Counted from the stretch's first letter, positions 36,802-46,504 are shown. The stretch is 51,187 bases of DNA from an uncultured Nitrospira sp. (GCA_902500775.1 CABVRZ010000034.1:1-51187), one strand, 5' to 3'. Translations and numbers: made by a program. Notes: generated by a model not told the origin, from the letters alone.

Positions 36802-37668
36802 CTAAGCCGTCGGCTGACAAGCCAATGCGACGACCGTTGCCATGAGGCCATCGGCAACTGAAGTGATGAAGTCGAAGTTTAGCGTGTCGAGAGTGTCGGT
36901 CGGTCGATGGTAATGGGGATTTCGGAAATTCGCCGTATCGGTGAGCATGACGGCGGGAAACCCGTGCTTCCAAAACGACGCATGGTCGCTCCGTCTCGTG
37001 TCCGGGAGTTTTTCTCCGTTGCCCGGCACGACCAGTGGAACGATCGGGAGATGCGACTGCATGGCCTTGGCAACGGAGCCAGTCAATGCCTGTGATTGTT
37101 CGTTGCCGATCACGGCCAAAAAATTTCCTGTTGTGGGTACTGCGATCGGGACACCGGGAGGAATTTTCTGTGAATTGGGTTGATGGCTTGCATAGCCGAC
37201 ACATTCCAACACGATGGCTCCATGGATGGTTTCACCATTCTTTCGTAATAGGGATGTATAGGACTGGCTCCCAAGCAGATTCTCTTCTTCCAAGTTGAAG
37301 GCGATGAACCGAACGGGCCGGAGGAGCTTCATGGTCCGGACCTGACGAGCCACATGAAGGATGACGGCGAGCGCGCTGGCGTTATCGTCAGCACCTGGGG
37401 ATCCTTGCACGGTATCGAAATGCGCAGCGAGGATCAGTGGCGGTGCCGATTGGAATGGTCCATGGTCAGGGAGCGCTGTTCCGATCACATTGCGGTAGGT
37501 CCCACCCAAGGCTGGGAAGGACTGTGCTGTCACGGTCAGACCCGCTTGAGCAAGTTGCTGCTGCAGGTAGGCTTCGGTGTCTCGGAGATGGATTGGTGAC
37601 GAGTGCGGGTGGCGTTCTCCTACCAGATGTTTTAGTGTCTCTGAGAGACGGCGACGATCAGTAGGCAC
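36802..37668 (-). CDS. M28-family zinc aminopeptidase-like protein
   Basis: The 288-residue protein has the M28 metal-site order: His in LILAAHFDTV, bridging Asp in GADDNASA, the catalytic Glu pair in FNLEEENLLGS, a further metal ligand in LECVGYA and the last His in HYHRPTDTLDTL. M28 enzymes remove N-terminal residues or act as carboxypeptidases. No signal peptide is visible, so it is probably cytoplasmic, which is less usual for the family. A relic of the same gene type lies about 200 bp downstream. It is followed upstream, on the same strand, by argB. Confidence 0.9.
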   Translation of the reverse strand: MPTDRRRLSETLKHLVGERHPHSSPIHLRDTEAYLQQQLAQAGLTVTAQSFPALGGTYRNVIGTALPDHGPFQSAPPLILAAHFDTVQGSPGADDNASALAVILHVARQVRTMKLLRPVRFIAFNLEEENLLGSQSYTSLLRKNGETIHGAIVLECVGYASHQPNSQKIPPGVPIAVPTTGNFLAVIGNEQSQALTGSVAKAMQSHLPIVPLVVPGNGEKLPDTRRSDHASFWKHGFPAVMLTDTANFRNPHYHRPTDTLDTLNFDFITSVADGLMATVVALACQPTA

Positions 37669-37693
37669 GTAGTCTGTCCCTCACGAGGCAAGG

Positions 37694-38590
37694 CTAATTC
37701 ACGATCTCCGTGCCGATCCCCTTGCGCGTGAAGATTTCAAGGAGGACCGCGTGCGGGATACGTCCATCAATGATGTGAGCTTTCCCGACCCCGTCGCCCA
37801 AGGCATCCAAGCACGCATGAACCTTCGGGATCATCCCTTCTGTGATGATCCCCTTCTTCATCATGCGCTGCACATCTTTGCGGGAGACAGTCGAGAGGTG
37901 GCGTCCGTTCGCATCACGAATACCCTTGATATCGGTCATCATCAGCAGTTTTTCGGCCCGTAACGCGCCGGCTATAGCTCCAGCGACAAGATCGGCGTTG
38001 ATGTTGTAAGTATTGCCCTCACGATCCGTGCCGATCGGTGCGATAATCGGGATGTAGTGATCCTCTTGGAGATTCCGTAAGAGGCCCGGATCGACCTTTT
38101 CGATATCCCCGACCAATCCGAAATCGCCTTTCGCCTCTTCCTCATCCAAGTCGCGATCGAGACTTTCCGCCCACGCTTTGGCCGTCAGCGGTTTGCTGAG
38201 GATCAAGCCGCCGTCCTTCCCGCTTAACCCAACCGCGCTGCCGCCATGCCGAGTGATCAGGTCGGTGAGTTCCATATTGATTTTCCCGGCCAGAACCATC
38301 TCCACGATTTCCATCGTGGCGGCGTCGGTGATCCGGACACCATGGCGGAATTTCGCTTGAATACCGAGCCGATCGAGCATCTTGTCGATTTGCGGTCCAC
38401 CACCGTGAATGATGACCGGATTGATGCCGACGTACTTCAGCAGGACGACATCTTGCGCGAACCGTTCTTTGAGTGATGCATCGGTCATCGCGTGGCCGCC
38501 ATATTTCACAACCACGGTTTTGCCACGAAACGTTCGGATGTACGGCAGGGCTTCGATCAGGACATCGGCTTTCTTGATGAGTTTGTTCAT
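37694..38590 (-). CDS. argB: acetylglutamate kinase
   Basis: ArgB phosphorylates N-acetylglutamate, the second step of arginine biosynthesis. The 298-residue product has TVVVKYGGHAM near the N terminus, NPVIIHGGGPQID in the nucleotide and substrate site, and LVAGAIAGALRAEKLLMMTDI. The C-terminal GKAHIIDGRIPHAVLLEIFT segment is typical. It lies after the hslU gene on the same strand, separated by an inverted-repeat spacer (38591-38678), and may be cotranscribed. The N-terminal helix (LIKKADVLIEALPYIRTF) is the form linked with arginine-sensitive hexameric enzymes. Confidence 0.97.
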   Translation of the reverse strand: MNKLIKKADVLIEALPYIRTFRGKTVVVKYGGHAMTDASLKERFAQDVVLLKYVGINPVIIHGGGPQIDKMLDRLGIQAKFRHGVRITDAATMEIVEMVLAGKINMELTDLITRHGGSAVGLSGKDGGLILSKPLTAKAWAESLDRDLDEEEAKGDFGLVGDIEKVDPGLLRNLQEDHYIPIIAPIGTDREGNTYNINADLVAGAIAGALRAEKLLMMTDIKGIRDANGRHLSTVSRKDVQRMMKKGIITEGMIPKVHACLDALGDGVGKAHIIDGRIPHAVLLEIFTRKGIGTEIVN

Positions 38591-38594
38591 ACGA

Positions 38595-38679
38595 GGCTCC
38601 CAGCTATCAGCCGCGAGCGTTCAGCAATCAGTCTCATGATCAAAGTGTTACAGACTGATGACTGATAGCTGGTGGCTCC
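38595..38679. repeat. 85-bp imperfect inverted repeat filling the hslU-argB gap
   Basis: Left arm GGCTCCCAGCTATCAG (38595-38610) and right arm CTGATAGCTGGTGGCTCC (about 38662-38679) are inverted relative to each other. The outer right end touches the hslU stop codon. It may act as a processing or attenuation hairpin between the two genes. It is unlike the main palindromic element. Confidence 0.6.
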
Positions 38680-40079
38680 TAGAGAATATAGCGGCTCAGA
38701 TCCTGATCTTTGACAATGTCCTTCAATCGATCCCGGACATAGGTGGCCGTGATGTTGATCCGCTTGTCCGGCCAGCCTGGTCCCTCGAACGAAATCTCTT
38801 CCAACAGCCGTTCCATGATGGTGAAGAGACGACGGGCCCCGATGTTCTCGGTCCGCTCGTTCACTTGGACAGCGATCTCCGCGATTTCCTCCAGACCATC
38901 TTGTGCAAATTCGATGGCCAATCCTTCCGTAGCCAGTAAGGCCTGATATTGGCGGACCAACGCCCCCTGCGGCTCCGTGAGAATGCGGACGAAGTCGTCT
39001 TTGGTGAGGGGGCTGAGTTCCACGCGAATCGGGAAGCGCCCTTGGAGTTCTGGAATAAGATCGGACGGTTTCGCGACATGGAAGGCCCCAGCGGCGATAA
39101 AGAGGATGTGATCGGTCACGACTGGGCCATGCTTTGTGTTGACGGTGCAGCCCTCAACAATGGGAAGCAAGTCTCGTTGGACGCCCTCTCGGGACACATC
39201 GGGTCCCGCGGAGCGCTCACGACCGGCGATCTTGTCGATCTCGTCGAGAAACACGATCCCAGTTTGTTCTACCTTATTGATCGCTTCACGCGTGGTGTCG
39301 TCCATATCGATCAGTTTCTGGGCTTCTTCCTGCGTCAGGTGTTTCAGCGCTTCAGGCACCTTCATGAGCCGCTTCTTCTTTTTGCCCTGGAACATCCCGC
39401 CAAGCATGTCACGAAGATTGTTCTCAAGATCGTCCAACCCACCGACATTGGAGATGACGCCGACCGGAACTCCCCGCTCTTTGACTTCCATTTCGACGGT
39501 TCGTTCATCCATCTTGCCCTCTCGCAGCTGAAGGCGGAGTTTCGACCGGGTCGTTTCGTTGGTGTCAGGAGGGGGTTCGGCAGCCGTCTCCGTTGTGCTG
39601 TCCACAAATCCAGGTCGAGGCGGGGGTGGAGGTAAGAGGAGATCGAGCAGGCGCTCTTCAGCTTGCTGTTCGGCCTTGTGTTGCACGAATGCCAGGCGTT
39701 GGGTCTTGACCATGTTAATAGCGAGCTCGGTGAGATCACGAATGATCGATTCCACATCGCGCCCGACATAGCCCACTTCAGTGAACTTCGAGGCCTCCAC
39801 CTTGATGAACGGTGCCTCGGCCAACTTGGCCAGCCGTCTGGCGATTTCCGTTTTGCCCACGCCGGTCGGCCCGATCATGATGATGTTCTTCGGCATGACC
39901 TCATCGCGGAGGTCGGGCGACAGTTGCTGACGGCGCCAGCGGTTGCGTAGGGCAATGGCCACCATGCGCTTCGCATCCTTTTGTCCGATGACATAGCGGT
40001 TCAGTTCCTCGACGATCTGACGAGGAGTGAGACTATTGAGATTCAACGCGACGGGCTCGTTCGTGAGCGGCTTCATCAT
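38679..40079 (-). CDS. hslU: ATP-dependent protease ATPase subunit HslU
   Basis: HslU is the AAA+ unfoldase ring of the HslUV protease. The 466-residue product has the N-terminal [34 protein letters not shown], the Walker A motif GPTGVGKTE, the inserted I domain (about 110-245) and the Walker [12 protein letters not shown]. The C terminus (DLSRYIL) is the tail that docks into HslV. hslV lies immediately upstream with 6 bp between. Start ATG 40079 or 40076. Confidence 0.97.
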   Translation of the reverse strand: MMKPLTNEPVALNLNSLTPRQIVEELNRYVIGQKDAKRMVAIALRNRWRRQQLSPDLRDEVMPKNIIMIGPTGVGKTEIARRLAKLAEAPFIKVEASKFTEVGYVGRDVESIIRDLTELAINMVKTQRLAFVQHKAEQQAEERLLDLLLPPPPPRPGFVDSTTETAAEPPPDTNETTRSKLRLQLREGKMDERTVEMEVKERGVPVGVISNVGGLDDLENNLRDMLGGMFQGKKKKRLMKVPEALKHLTQEEAQKLIDMDDTTREAINKVEQTGIVFLDEIDKIAGRERSAGPDVSREGVQRDLLPIVEGCTVNTKHGPVVTDHILFIAAGAFHVAKPSDLIPELQGRFPIRVELSPLTKDDFVRILTEPQGALVRQYQALLATEGLAIEFAQDGLEEIAEIAVQVNERTENIGARRLFTIMERLLEEISFEGPGWPDKRINITATYVRDRLKDIVKDQDLSRYIL

Positions 40080-40085
40080 GGTGGA

Positions 40086-40622
40086 TTATCCTTGAAGTTC
40101 TTCAACAAGAATCTGTTGGTTCGTGTAGATGTCAATGGACCCCGCGATGGTCATGGCTTCAGTGACGATCACAGGGGCTTCCAATTGTGAATGGCGGAGC
40201 AAGCCTCTGGCTGCGGCCAGCGCGTAGGGGCCACCTGAGCCGATGGCCAGAATGCCATCTTCCGGCTCGACGACGTCACCGGTTCCGGTAATGATGAACG
40301 ACTGCTCACGCCCAGCCACGGCCAGGAGGGCTTCCAGGCGGCGAAGCACTCGATCTGTCCGCCAATCTTTCGCCAGTTCAACCGCAGCCCTCGTGAGATT
40401 GCCTCGATACTCTTCCAGTTTACTCTCAAACTTTTCGAATAGTGTGAATGCATCCGCCGTGGCACCAGCAAACCCCGCCAGGACTTGATCATGGTGCAAG
40501 CGCCGAATCTTCTTGGCGTTGTGCTTCATGACCGTGGTGCCGACCGTGACTTGGCCGTCGCAGCCCATGGCGACCCGTCCGTCGCGTCGGACACAGAGAA
40601 CGGTCGTCGACCGAATTTTCAT
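40086..40622 (-). CDS. hslV: ATP-dependent protease subunit HslV
   Basis: HslV is the peptidase ring of the HslUV protease, related to proteasome beta subunits. The 178-residue product begins [11 protein letters not shown]; the threonine after the short propeptide becomes the catalytic N-terminal nucleophile. The [17 protein letters not shown] and [16 protein letters not shown] segments are typical. The start overlaps the xerC stop by four bases and the gene is followed by hslU after 6 bp, so the operon is tight. Confidence 0.97.
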   Translation of the reverse strand: MKIRSTTVLCVRRDGRVAMGCDGQVTVGTTVMKHNAKKIRRLHHDQVLAGFAGATADAFTLFEKFESKLEEYRGNLTRAAVELAKDWRTDRVLRRLEALLAVAGREQSFIITGTGDVVEPEDGILAIGSGGPYALAAARGLLRHSQLEAPVIVTEAMTIAGSIDIYTNQQILVEELQG

Positions 40623-41557
40623 GATGATTTGTGGTCCTTTCCATGTGAGGGACGTGGTATTCGCGCTCGGGGATGGGCCCGATCGTAGACGGCGAGCAGT
40701 TGATCCATCGCCACATGTGTATATTTTTGGGTGGTACTCAGGGAGGCATGGCCGAGTAGCTCCTGGATCGATCGCAGATCCGCTCCTTCGTCGAGCAGAT
40801 GAGTCGCATACGAATGCCGGAGGGCATGAGGACTCACCCCTCCGCTCACCAGGCGACTGGAATATCGGGCGACCATCTTGGCAACACTTCTCGTCGTGAG
40901 CCGTCCACCCCTATGATTCAAGAACATTGGGGACGAAGGATGCTGGATGCGAGGAGTGGGCTTCAAGGACTTCCGATACTCACGGATGGCCTGCAACGCC
41001 ACATCTCCGATCGGGACGACTCGTTCCTTGCGGCCCTTTCCTCTCACACTCACGATGCCGTCCGCTTCGTCGAGGTCCTGGAGATTAATCCCGACGACTT
41101 CGCTCACTCGCGCGCCGGTCGAATACATCGTTTCCAGCAGGGCACGGTCACGAAGAGAGAGGGGTGATGGCCCGGAGGGAAACGTCATGAGGGCTGCCGC
41201 ATCATCCTTGGTGAGTACGCGCGGGAGGCGCTTGGGCAGTCTTGGGCTTCTCAGTGTTTCAGTCGGATTGGTTTTCACGAGCTCTTCACGGAGGAGGAAG
41301 CGGAAGAAACTGCGTAGGCTCGCCAGCTTTCGCGCGAGGGACGTGGCCTTCTCGCCTTGGCGATCCAACGAGTGGAGATGAGCACGAATATCGTCGCTCG
41401 TGATTCGGTCGATGCGAAGCGGCGAGGAGTCCCTCTTGGTTTTTCTGAGAAACGTGGCTAGCTGCTGAAGGTCGGAGCGATAATTGCGGATCGTCTCTGG
41501 GGACGCGTAGCGTTCGACCTGTAGATACATTACGAAAGCCTTGATTGCGTCTTCCAT
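40619..41557 (-). CDS. xerC: tyrosine recombinase XerC/XerD type
   Basis: This 312-residue tyrosine recombinase has a SAM-like N-terminal DNA-binding domain and a catalytic domain. The catalytic Arg lies in [11 protein letters not shown], the His-x-x-Arg in [11 protein letters not shown], the second His in [10 protein letters not shown] and the nucleophile Tyr in KYTHV. The trmFO-xerC-hslV-hslU order is the conserved housekeeping arrangement, so a chromosome-dimer resolution role is much more likely than a mobile element. It overlaps trmFO by 28 bp. Confidence 0.92.
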   Translation of the reverse strand: MEDAIKAFVMYLQVERYASPETIRNYRSDLQQLATFLRKTKRDSSPLRIDRITSDDIRAHLHSLDRQGEKATSLARKLASLRSFFRFLLREELVKTNPTETLRSPRLPKRLPRVLTKDDAAALMTFPSGPSPLSLRDRALLETMYSTGARVSEVVGINLQDLDEADGIVSVRGKGRKERVVPIGDVALQAIREYRKSLKPTPRIQHPSSPMFLNHRGGRLTTRSVAKMVARYSSRLVSGGVSPHALRHSYATHLLDEGADLRSIQELLGHASLSTTQKYTHVAMDQLLAVYDRAHPRARIPRPSHGKDHKSS

Positions 41558-42846
41558 GCGTCAAAATCCTCAAGGGCTCGCTGACTCAGTGCACGGCGCT
41601 TCTTCTCCTTGTCCCTTGGTGAGTTCGCCAAGGGCGGGAACAGGCCGAAATTGGTGTTCATCGGTTGGAAATGGCGAGGATCCGATGAGGCGACGTGGGA
41701 AACCAGGCAGCCATGCGCCGTCGTGGGAGGAGGCGAGATCAGCGGATGTCCCGCGAGAGCGCGCGAGGCGTTGATCCCCGCGAGGCCACCCATGGCTGCC
41801 GACTCTGTATAGCCCTCCACGCCAACGAGCTGCCCGGCAAAGAAGAGGGAAGCTCGAGCCTTGAATTGCAGGGTATTGAGCAGCAGCTGAGGTGAATTGA
41901 TAAAGGTATTGCGATGCAGGCTGCCATAGCGAAGGAATTCGGCTTGCTCGAGGCCTGGAATCATACGAAAGACGCGCTTCTGCTCCGGGTACGTGAGTTT
42001 GGTTTGAAAGCCGACTAAGTTGTAACAGGTGCGATGGATATTTTCTGTCCGCAATTGCACGACCGCCGCCGGCTCCACGCCAGTTCGAGGATCTTTCAAG
42101 CCCACCGGTTTCATCGGACCGAACTGCATTGTCTGGCGGCCGCGCTCGGCTAGCACTTCAATCGGCACACAGGCCTCAAAATAGGGTGTCTTCTCAAACT
42201 CCTTCGGCTGGACCTTCTCTGCTGCCATCATGGCGTTGTAAAAAGCATTGTACTGGTCTGCCGTCATGGGGCAATTCAAATAATCATCTCCGCCTTTGTC
42301 ATAACGAGAGGCGCGAAAGACGATGTCCATGTTGATCGAATCGGCGTCGACGATCGGCGAGATGGCGTCGAAGAAATACAGGTGCTGTGATTTGGTGGCA
42401 GCGCGGATGGCTTGAGAGAGCTTATCTGATGTGAGTGGCCCAGTCGCGATGATGCAGAAACAGTCACTGGGTATCTCCGCGATCTCTTCGTGCAGGATGC
42501 GGATATTCGGATGGCCTTCCAGTGCGCGGGTGATGTGCTGTGAAAAGACATCACGATCCACGGCCAGCGCGGATCCTGCCGGCACTCTAGCCTGCTCCGC
42601 CGCGGCGATGATCAGTGAGTTGAGCTTCCGCATCTCTTCTTTGAGGATGCCGGGCGCATTGAGTGGATCAAGAGAACCGAGCGAATTCGAGCAGACAAGT
42701 TCGGCCAGTCCACCAGTTTTGTGCGCCTTCGTCATCTCTTTCGGACGCATCTCGTAGAGCGTAACCTTGGCGCCACGATTAGCCGCCTGCCAGGCCGCTT
42801 CCGACCCAGCCAGACCTCCGCCTACGATGACAATGTCGTCACGCAT
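41530..42846 (-). CDS. trmFO: folate-dependent tRNA (uracil-54) methyltransferase
   Basis: TrmFO makes 5-methyluridine at tRNA position 54 using methylene-tetrahydrofolate and FAD. ATG 42846 (MRDDIVIVGGG) gives 438 residues; an upstream ATG at 42885 is less likely. The FAD-binding glycine motif GGGLAGSEAAWQ is at the N terminus, followed by CSNSLGSLDPLNAPGILKEE, which is characteristic of the family. The last 28 bp overlap the start of xerC, so the two genes are coupled. Confidence 0.96.
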   Translation of the reverse strand: MRDDIVIVGGGLAGSEAAWQAANRGAKVTLYEMRPKEMTKAHKTGGLAELVCSNSLGSLDPLNAPGILKEEMRKLNSLIIAAAEQARVPAGSALAVDRDVFSQHITRALEGHPNIRILHEEIAEIPSDCFCIIATGPLTSDKLSQAIRAATKSQHLYFFDAISPIVDADSINMDIVFRASRYDKGGDDYLNCPMTADQYNAFYNAMMAAEKVQPKEFEKTPYFEACVPIEVLAERGRQTMQFGPMKPVGLKDPRTGVEPAAVVQLRTENIHRTCYNLVGFQTKLTYPEQKRVFRMIPGLEQAEFLRYGSLHRNTFINSPQLLLNTLQFKARASLFFAGQLVGVEGYTESAAMGGLAGINASRALAGHPLISPPPTTAHGCLVSHVASSDPRHFQPMNTNFGLFPPLANSPRDKEKKRRALSQRALEDFDAWKTQSRLS

Positions 42847-43034
42847 GTACTTGGAACTTCCAATAGTTGGAGAGTGAAGGCGCATTGTACGAATCGATTT
42901 TTTGCTCTGTCAAGGAAAAGGGCTGGTGAACTCCTGGGAGACCAGAGTTGTCCTGTTGGGGTCCTTGCCTTAATCTGGCGAACCAGTAGAATGCACCGCC
43001 ACGTAGCTGTCCGCGTAGTGGGTGTAGGTGTTGT

Positions 43035-45668
43035 ATGACTGCTAGTGACAAACCTCTTCAAGCCTTTGTCTCTTCCACGTTCATCGACCTGAAGGATCAT
43101 CGTGCTCATGTGATTCGTTCCCTACGGAATGCGGGGTTCTCTGTTGATCCGATGGAAAACTGGACGGCAGATAGCGATGAGCCCAAACAGTTTTCTCAGG
43201 ATCGCCTCAATGGCTGTGACCTCTGTGTGGTGCTGATCGCCTTCCGACGGGGATTCGTGCCGGATGGTGAAACCCTCAGCATCACGCAGATGGAGTACGC
43301 GGCGGCGCTCAATCGGGGCGTGGAGGTCTTGGTGTATCAGCTCGATGATAACGCCAAGTGGTGGGCGAAATATGATGAACGGGAGAAAGATCCTGCCGTG
43401 CAGGAATGGCGTGGTAGCCTTGGCAAGAAACACGGAGTGGAATTCTTTACCGATGATCCTCGCTCCATCGACATGACCGGTGCGTTGGGCCGATGGCTGG
43501 CAAAGAAAAGACCGAGTCGGTCTGAGTCGGAAAAATTTGTGCGGCTGGACTGGCCGGATGGTAAGTCGCCCTATCGGGGGTTGCAGTGGTTTACCCCGGA
43601 GTATGCGCCCTTGTTCTTCGGGCGTGATCGTGAAGTGGACGAGCTCGTCGGCAAGATGAGCGAGCCGGGCGGCCGTGTACTGCTCGTCATTGGGGCGTCG
43701 GGGTCAGGAAAATCATCCGTGGTGGAGGCGGGAGTCTGGAAGGCTCTTCTCAAAGAAGGGCGATTGCCTGGAAGTACTCGGTGGAAGTGGCAGCGGATTC
43801 AGCCCAGCGACGGCGACAGTCCCGGTGATGCGGTCGCTCGCGGACTGAAAGAAGCATTCCAATTGGCTGCTCGCCCAAAAGTGACGGACCGCGCCGCGCT
43901 TTGCGATCTGCTCTTACGACATCTTAACCAAGGTGAAGAATTGATCCTGTTCATCGATCAATTTGAGGAGTTGTTCACGAGCGGCTTCAACGAACCGGAC
44001 ATTCAGAGTTTTCTTGAGCAGCTGATCGGCACAGCACAGGACCAGACTAACCGGCTCAGAGTCGTGGTCACAATCAGGAGCGAATTCCTCGGCAAACTGG
44101 AAGCGTACAACTCCACGCTAAATCTCCTCAACAGCCCCTACCGCCATCATCTGGGGCCCGTATTGCCACGGATGCTGCAGGACATGATCGAGAAACCGGC
44201 TGAGGCCATCGGCTACACGTTTGAGCCTGGGCTCGTCGAGCGGATCTTGAATGACACTGGGCAAGAGCCGGGTGCCCTTCCGCTCCTCGCCTATGCTCTC
44301 AAGCAACTCTTTGAGACACGGAAGGGGCGCACGTTCACGATCGACGCCTATAACGCCATGGGCGAGGTGGTTGGCGCGATTGCGAAAAAAGCCGATGACG
44401 TTTTGTCAGGGTTATCCAAAGAGGTACGCGGCGCATTTGATGCCGTGTTTGCCGAACTCGTCCACGTTGAACGAGAGCGTCCCTCGACGCGAAGCCGTGC
44501 CCTCCTCTCTCATTTCAGTTCGGATCAAGCCGCCGTGCAGCTTATCGAGGCACTGGCAGGTCATGATTGCCGCATCCTGGTGACGAGCGGGAGTGGGCAG
44601 GAGACCATCGTCGAGGTGGCCCATGAAAAACTCTTCTCGGCCTGGCCCAAGCTCAAAGACTGGCTCGACAAGAGTGGGGAAAACTTACGGCTGATCGACT
44701 ATGCCGAGGAGGCGGCGCGGCAATGGGATGAGACCGGTGGTCATCTCGCTGAACTGTGGCGGAGGGAACGGGCTGACGCAGTGAAACGCGCGCTGACACG
44801 ATTCAACAGGACTTCATCACGCACACTGCTCACGCTGCTTGAGCCACAGACGATGCTCATCGAGAGACTCGATGACGCATCGCTGTCACACCAAGACCGT
44901 CTTTTGATTGGCCAGAAGTTGGCCGAATTTGGCGACACACGGCCTGGCGTCGGCGTGAAGGACGGTATCCCCGATATCGTGTGGATCGACATCCCCGGAG
45001 GTAGCATCACATTGGAGAAAGTCGATCATCTGTTTGAGGTGAAACCGTTCCGCATCGCCAAATATCCGATCACCAATGCGCAGTTCGAGGCGTTTCTCAT
45101 CGCAGAGGACGGCTATCGAAATGAGGAGTGGTGGAAAGACATCGAACAGAGTGAAGAGGCTGATCATCCGAGCTGGCAGGAACCCAATGCCCCTCGCGAA
45201 ACAGTCTCCTGGAACGAAGCCGTTGCCTTTTGTCGGTGGCTGAGCGCCAAAGCCCCCAATCCGGGAACCAGCATTCGTCTTCCCACCGAGTGGGAGTGGC
45301 AGTTGGCGGCGACAAGTGGATTCCCCCAACGTGAGTATCCTTGGCAAGGCGGATGGGATAGCTCTCGATCCAATAGCAGCGACAGTCGGCTCAATCGAAC
45401 AACTGCGGTCGGTATGTATCCACGGGGTGCCACTGAGCAGGGTGGGCTGGATATGGCGGGCAATGTGTGGGAATGGTGCCTAAACGAGTACGACAATCCT
45501 GAACAGCCGAAGGCGATGCAGGTCAACAAGAAGGGCGGCCGGCGCGTGCTCCGTGGTGGTTCCTGGTACAGCAGACCGGAGAACCTGCGTGTGTCGAACC
45601 GGGACGGGGCCAACACCGTCTCCCGGGACTTCAACCTGGGGTTCCGTCTCGTTCAGGACATTCCCTAA
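43035..45668 (+). CDS. DUF4062-STAND NTPase-FGE/C-type-lectin fusion with a DGR-like variable tail
   Basis: The 877-residue protein has three parts. DUF4062 (about 5-160, with AFVSSTFIDLKDHR and SITQMEYAAAL) is found in conflict and signalling proteins. The STAND ATPase (about 175-620) has the PYRGLQWFTPEYAPLFFGR entry, the P-loop GASGSGKS (220-227) and Walker B ILFIDQFEELF. The C terminus (about 645-877) is an FGE-sulfatase/C-type-lectin fold, with LPTEWEWQLAA, DMAGNVWEW and LRGGSWY. In its last part (residues 845-867, 45567-45635) most codons are NNC at sites where such proteins vary, the trace that adenine-specific DGR mutagenesis leaves. No reverse transcriptase lies in the window. A ribosome binding site (AGGTG) precedes ATG. 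Confidence 0.85.
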   Translation: MTASDKPLQAFVSSTFIDLKDHRAHVIRSLRNAGFSVDPMENWTADSDEPKQFSQDRLNGCDLCVVLIAFRRGFVPDGETLSITQMEYAAALNRGVEVLVYQLDDNAKWWAKYDEREKDPAVQEWRGSLGKKHGVEFFTDDPRSIDMTGALGRWLAKKRPSRSESEKFVRLDWPDGKSPYRGLQWFTPEYAPLFFGRDREVDELVGKMSEPGGRVLLVIGASGSGKSSVVEAGVWKALLKEGRLPGSTRWKWQRIQPSDGDSPGDAVARGLKEAFQLAARPKVTDRAALCDLLLRHLNQGEELILFIDQFEELFTSGFNEPDIQSFLEQLIGTAQDQTNRLRVVVTIRSEFLGKLEAYNSTLNLLNSPYRHHLGPVLPRMLQDMIEKPAEAIGYTFEPGLVERILNDTGQEPGALPLLAYALKQLFETRKGRTFTIDAYNAMGEVVGAIAKKADDVLSGLSKEVRGAFDAVFAELVHVERERPSTRSRALLSHFSSDQAAVQLIEALAGHDCRILVTSGSGQETIVEVAHEKLFSAWPKLKDWLDKSGENLRLIDYAEEAARQWDETGGHLAELWRRERADAVKRALTRFNRTSSRTLLTLLEPQTMLIERLDDASLSHQDRLLIGQKLAEFGDTRPGVGVKDGIPDIVWIDIPGGSITLEKVDHLFEVKPFRIAKYPITNAQFEAFLIAEDGYRNEEWWKDIEQSEEADHPSWQEPNAPRETVSWNEAVAFCRWLSAKAPNPGTSIRLPTEWEWQLAATSGFPQREYPWQGGWDSSRSNSSDSRLNRTTAVGMYPRGATEQGGLDMAGNVWEWCLNEYDNPEQPKAMQVNKKGGRRVLRGGSWYSRPENLRVSNRDGANTVSRDFNLGFRLVQDIP

Positions 45669-45876
45669 CCCTGTGCCCTTTGTCCTTTGACCCTTTGCCT
45701 CTGATTCCGTGGGGTGCATGTCGTCCTTCGAAAATCATGGAGCTGGGAGGCGCGCCTGCGACGGTTCCTAAGGTCGTGTGAGAAATTCGATGAGTTGGGT
45801 CGGAACATTCTCCGCGTTGACTGCTCCCAAGGTGCAGTGCTAGAGTTTGCCCTCGTTTCGGACCACTTCTTAAGTC
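45669..45876. other. noncoding stretch between the STAND gene and tRNA-Val
   Basis: About 200 bases with a pyrimidine-rich start that has three CCTTTG-type repeats (about 45677-45703), and nothing else that I recognise. A plus-strand frame from 45714 runs through the tRNA and is not a gene. Confidence 0.4.
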
Positions 45877-45951
45877 GGGCGATTAGCTCAGTGGTAGAGC
45901 GCTTCCTTCACACGGAAGAGGCCACAGGTTCGATACCTGTATCGCCCACCA
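45877..45951 (+). tRNA. tRNA-Val (CAC anticodon)
   Basis: A 75-base cloverleaf: acceptor GGGCGAT/ATCGCCC, D arm GCTCAGTGGTAGAGC, anticodon stem CTTCC/GGAAG with loop TTCACAC (anticodon CAC, reading GTG), and T arm ACAGG-TTCGATA-CCTGT. The ACCA end is encoded. Confidence 0.97.
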
Positions 45952-46132
45952 TCTCCTTCCCATCCATACCTTGCTTTGCACCGTCGTATCCGCATCGCTG
46001 ATGAGCTTCTGCCTGCCAAACCCCTCGATTCCTGGACAGAAATCGGGTTGTCGGCTAGACTTCAGATTGTCTTTTGTGTCGGGTCTGGTTCGAGATTTCA
46101 GTACGAGGCGTCGAAACAAGCGAGGTTATGCT

Positions 46133-46474
46133 ATGAGAGGAACTGTGATGGGTATCGGAGTCCTAACGCTGCTGGTGATGGCAACCGGCTGCAGCTCGAC
46201 ACACCAACAGGCTGCCGGGACGAATGATCGAGAATACGTTCCCCCGACGAGTATCTATAATATCCTGGACAGCACCGCCTTAGTCTATTCTTCCCCCAGT
46301 GCGGGATCGGCCATCAATGACCATCCGCTTCGATGGTTGGGCTTTATTGTGCATCCGATCGGACACGTGTTTGATTACGGGCTCAATCGTCCGATCTATC
46401 GCGTTGGCGGCAGCTCTCCCTATCTCCACGGGTACACCGCGGAAGATAGTATGTTGGATGCCCAACGCCAGTAG
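46133..46474 (+). CDS. small lipoprotein of unknown function
   Basis: The product of about 113 residues (start ATG 46133 with GAGG upstream; an alternative ATG at 46148 has an equally good AGAGGA) has a hydrophobic leader and a lipobox ending MATGC-SST. The mature part contains YVPPTSIYNILDSTALVYSS and RPIYRVGGSSPYLHGYTAED. I do not recognise a family. A strong terminator follows, so it is probably a single-gene transcript. Confidence 0.7.
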   Translation: MRGTVMGIGVLTLLVMATGCSSTHQQAAGTNDREYVPPTSIYNILDSTALVYSSPSAGSAINDHPLRWLGFIVHPIGHVFDYGLNRPIYRVGGSSPYLHGYTAEDSMLDAQRQ

Positions 46475-46504
46475 TTGACGGAGGCTGTTCGCTCGGAAAA
46501 GGAG

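Noticed and set aside
40619-41557. The XerC-type recombinase as an integrase of a mobile element
   Set aside because: It sits in the conserved trmFO-xerC-hslV-hslU order with overlapping genes, which points to the housekeeping recombinase.
45714-46001. A plus-strand frame between the STAND gene and the lipoprotein gene
   Set aside because: It passes straight through tRNA-Val, which rules it out as a gene.
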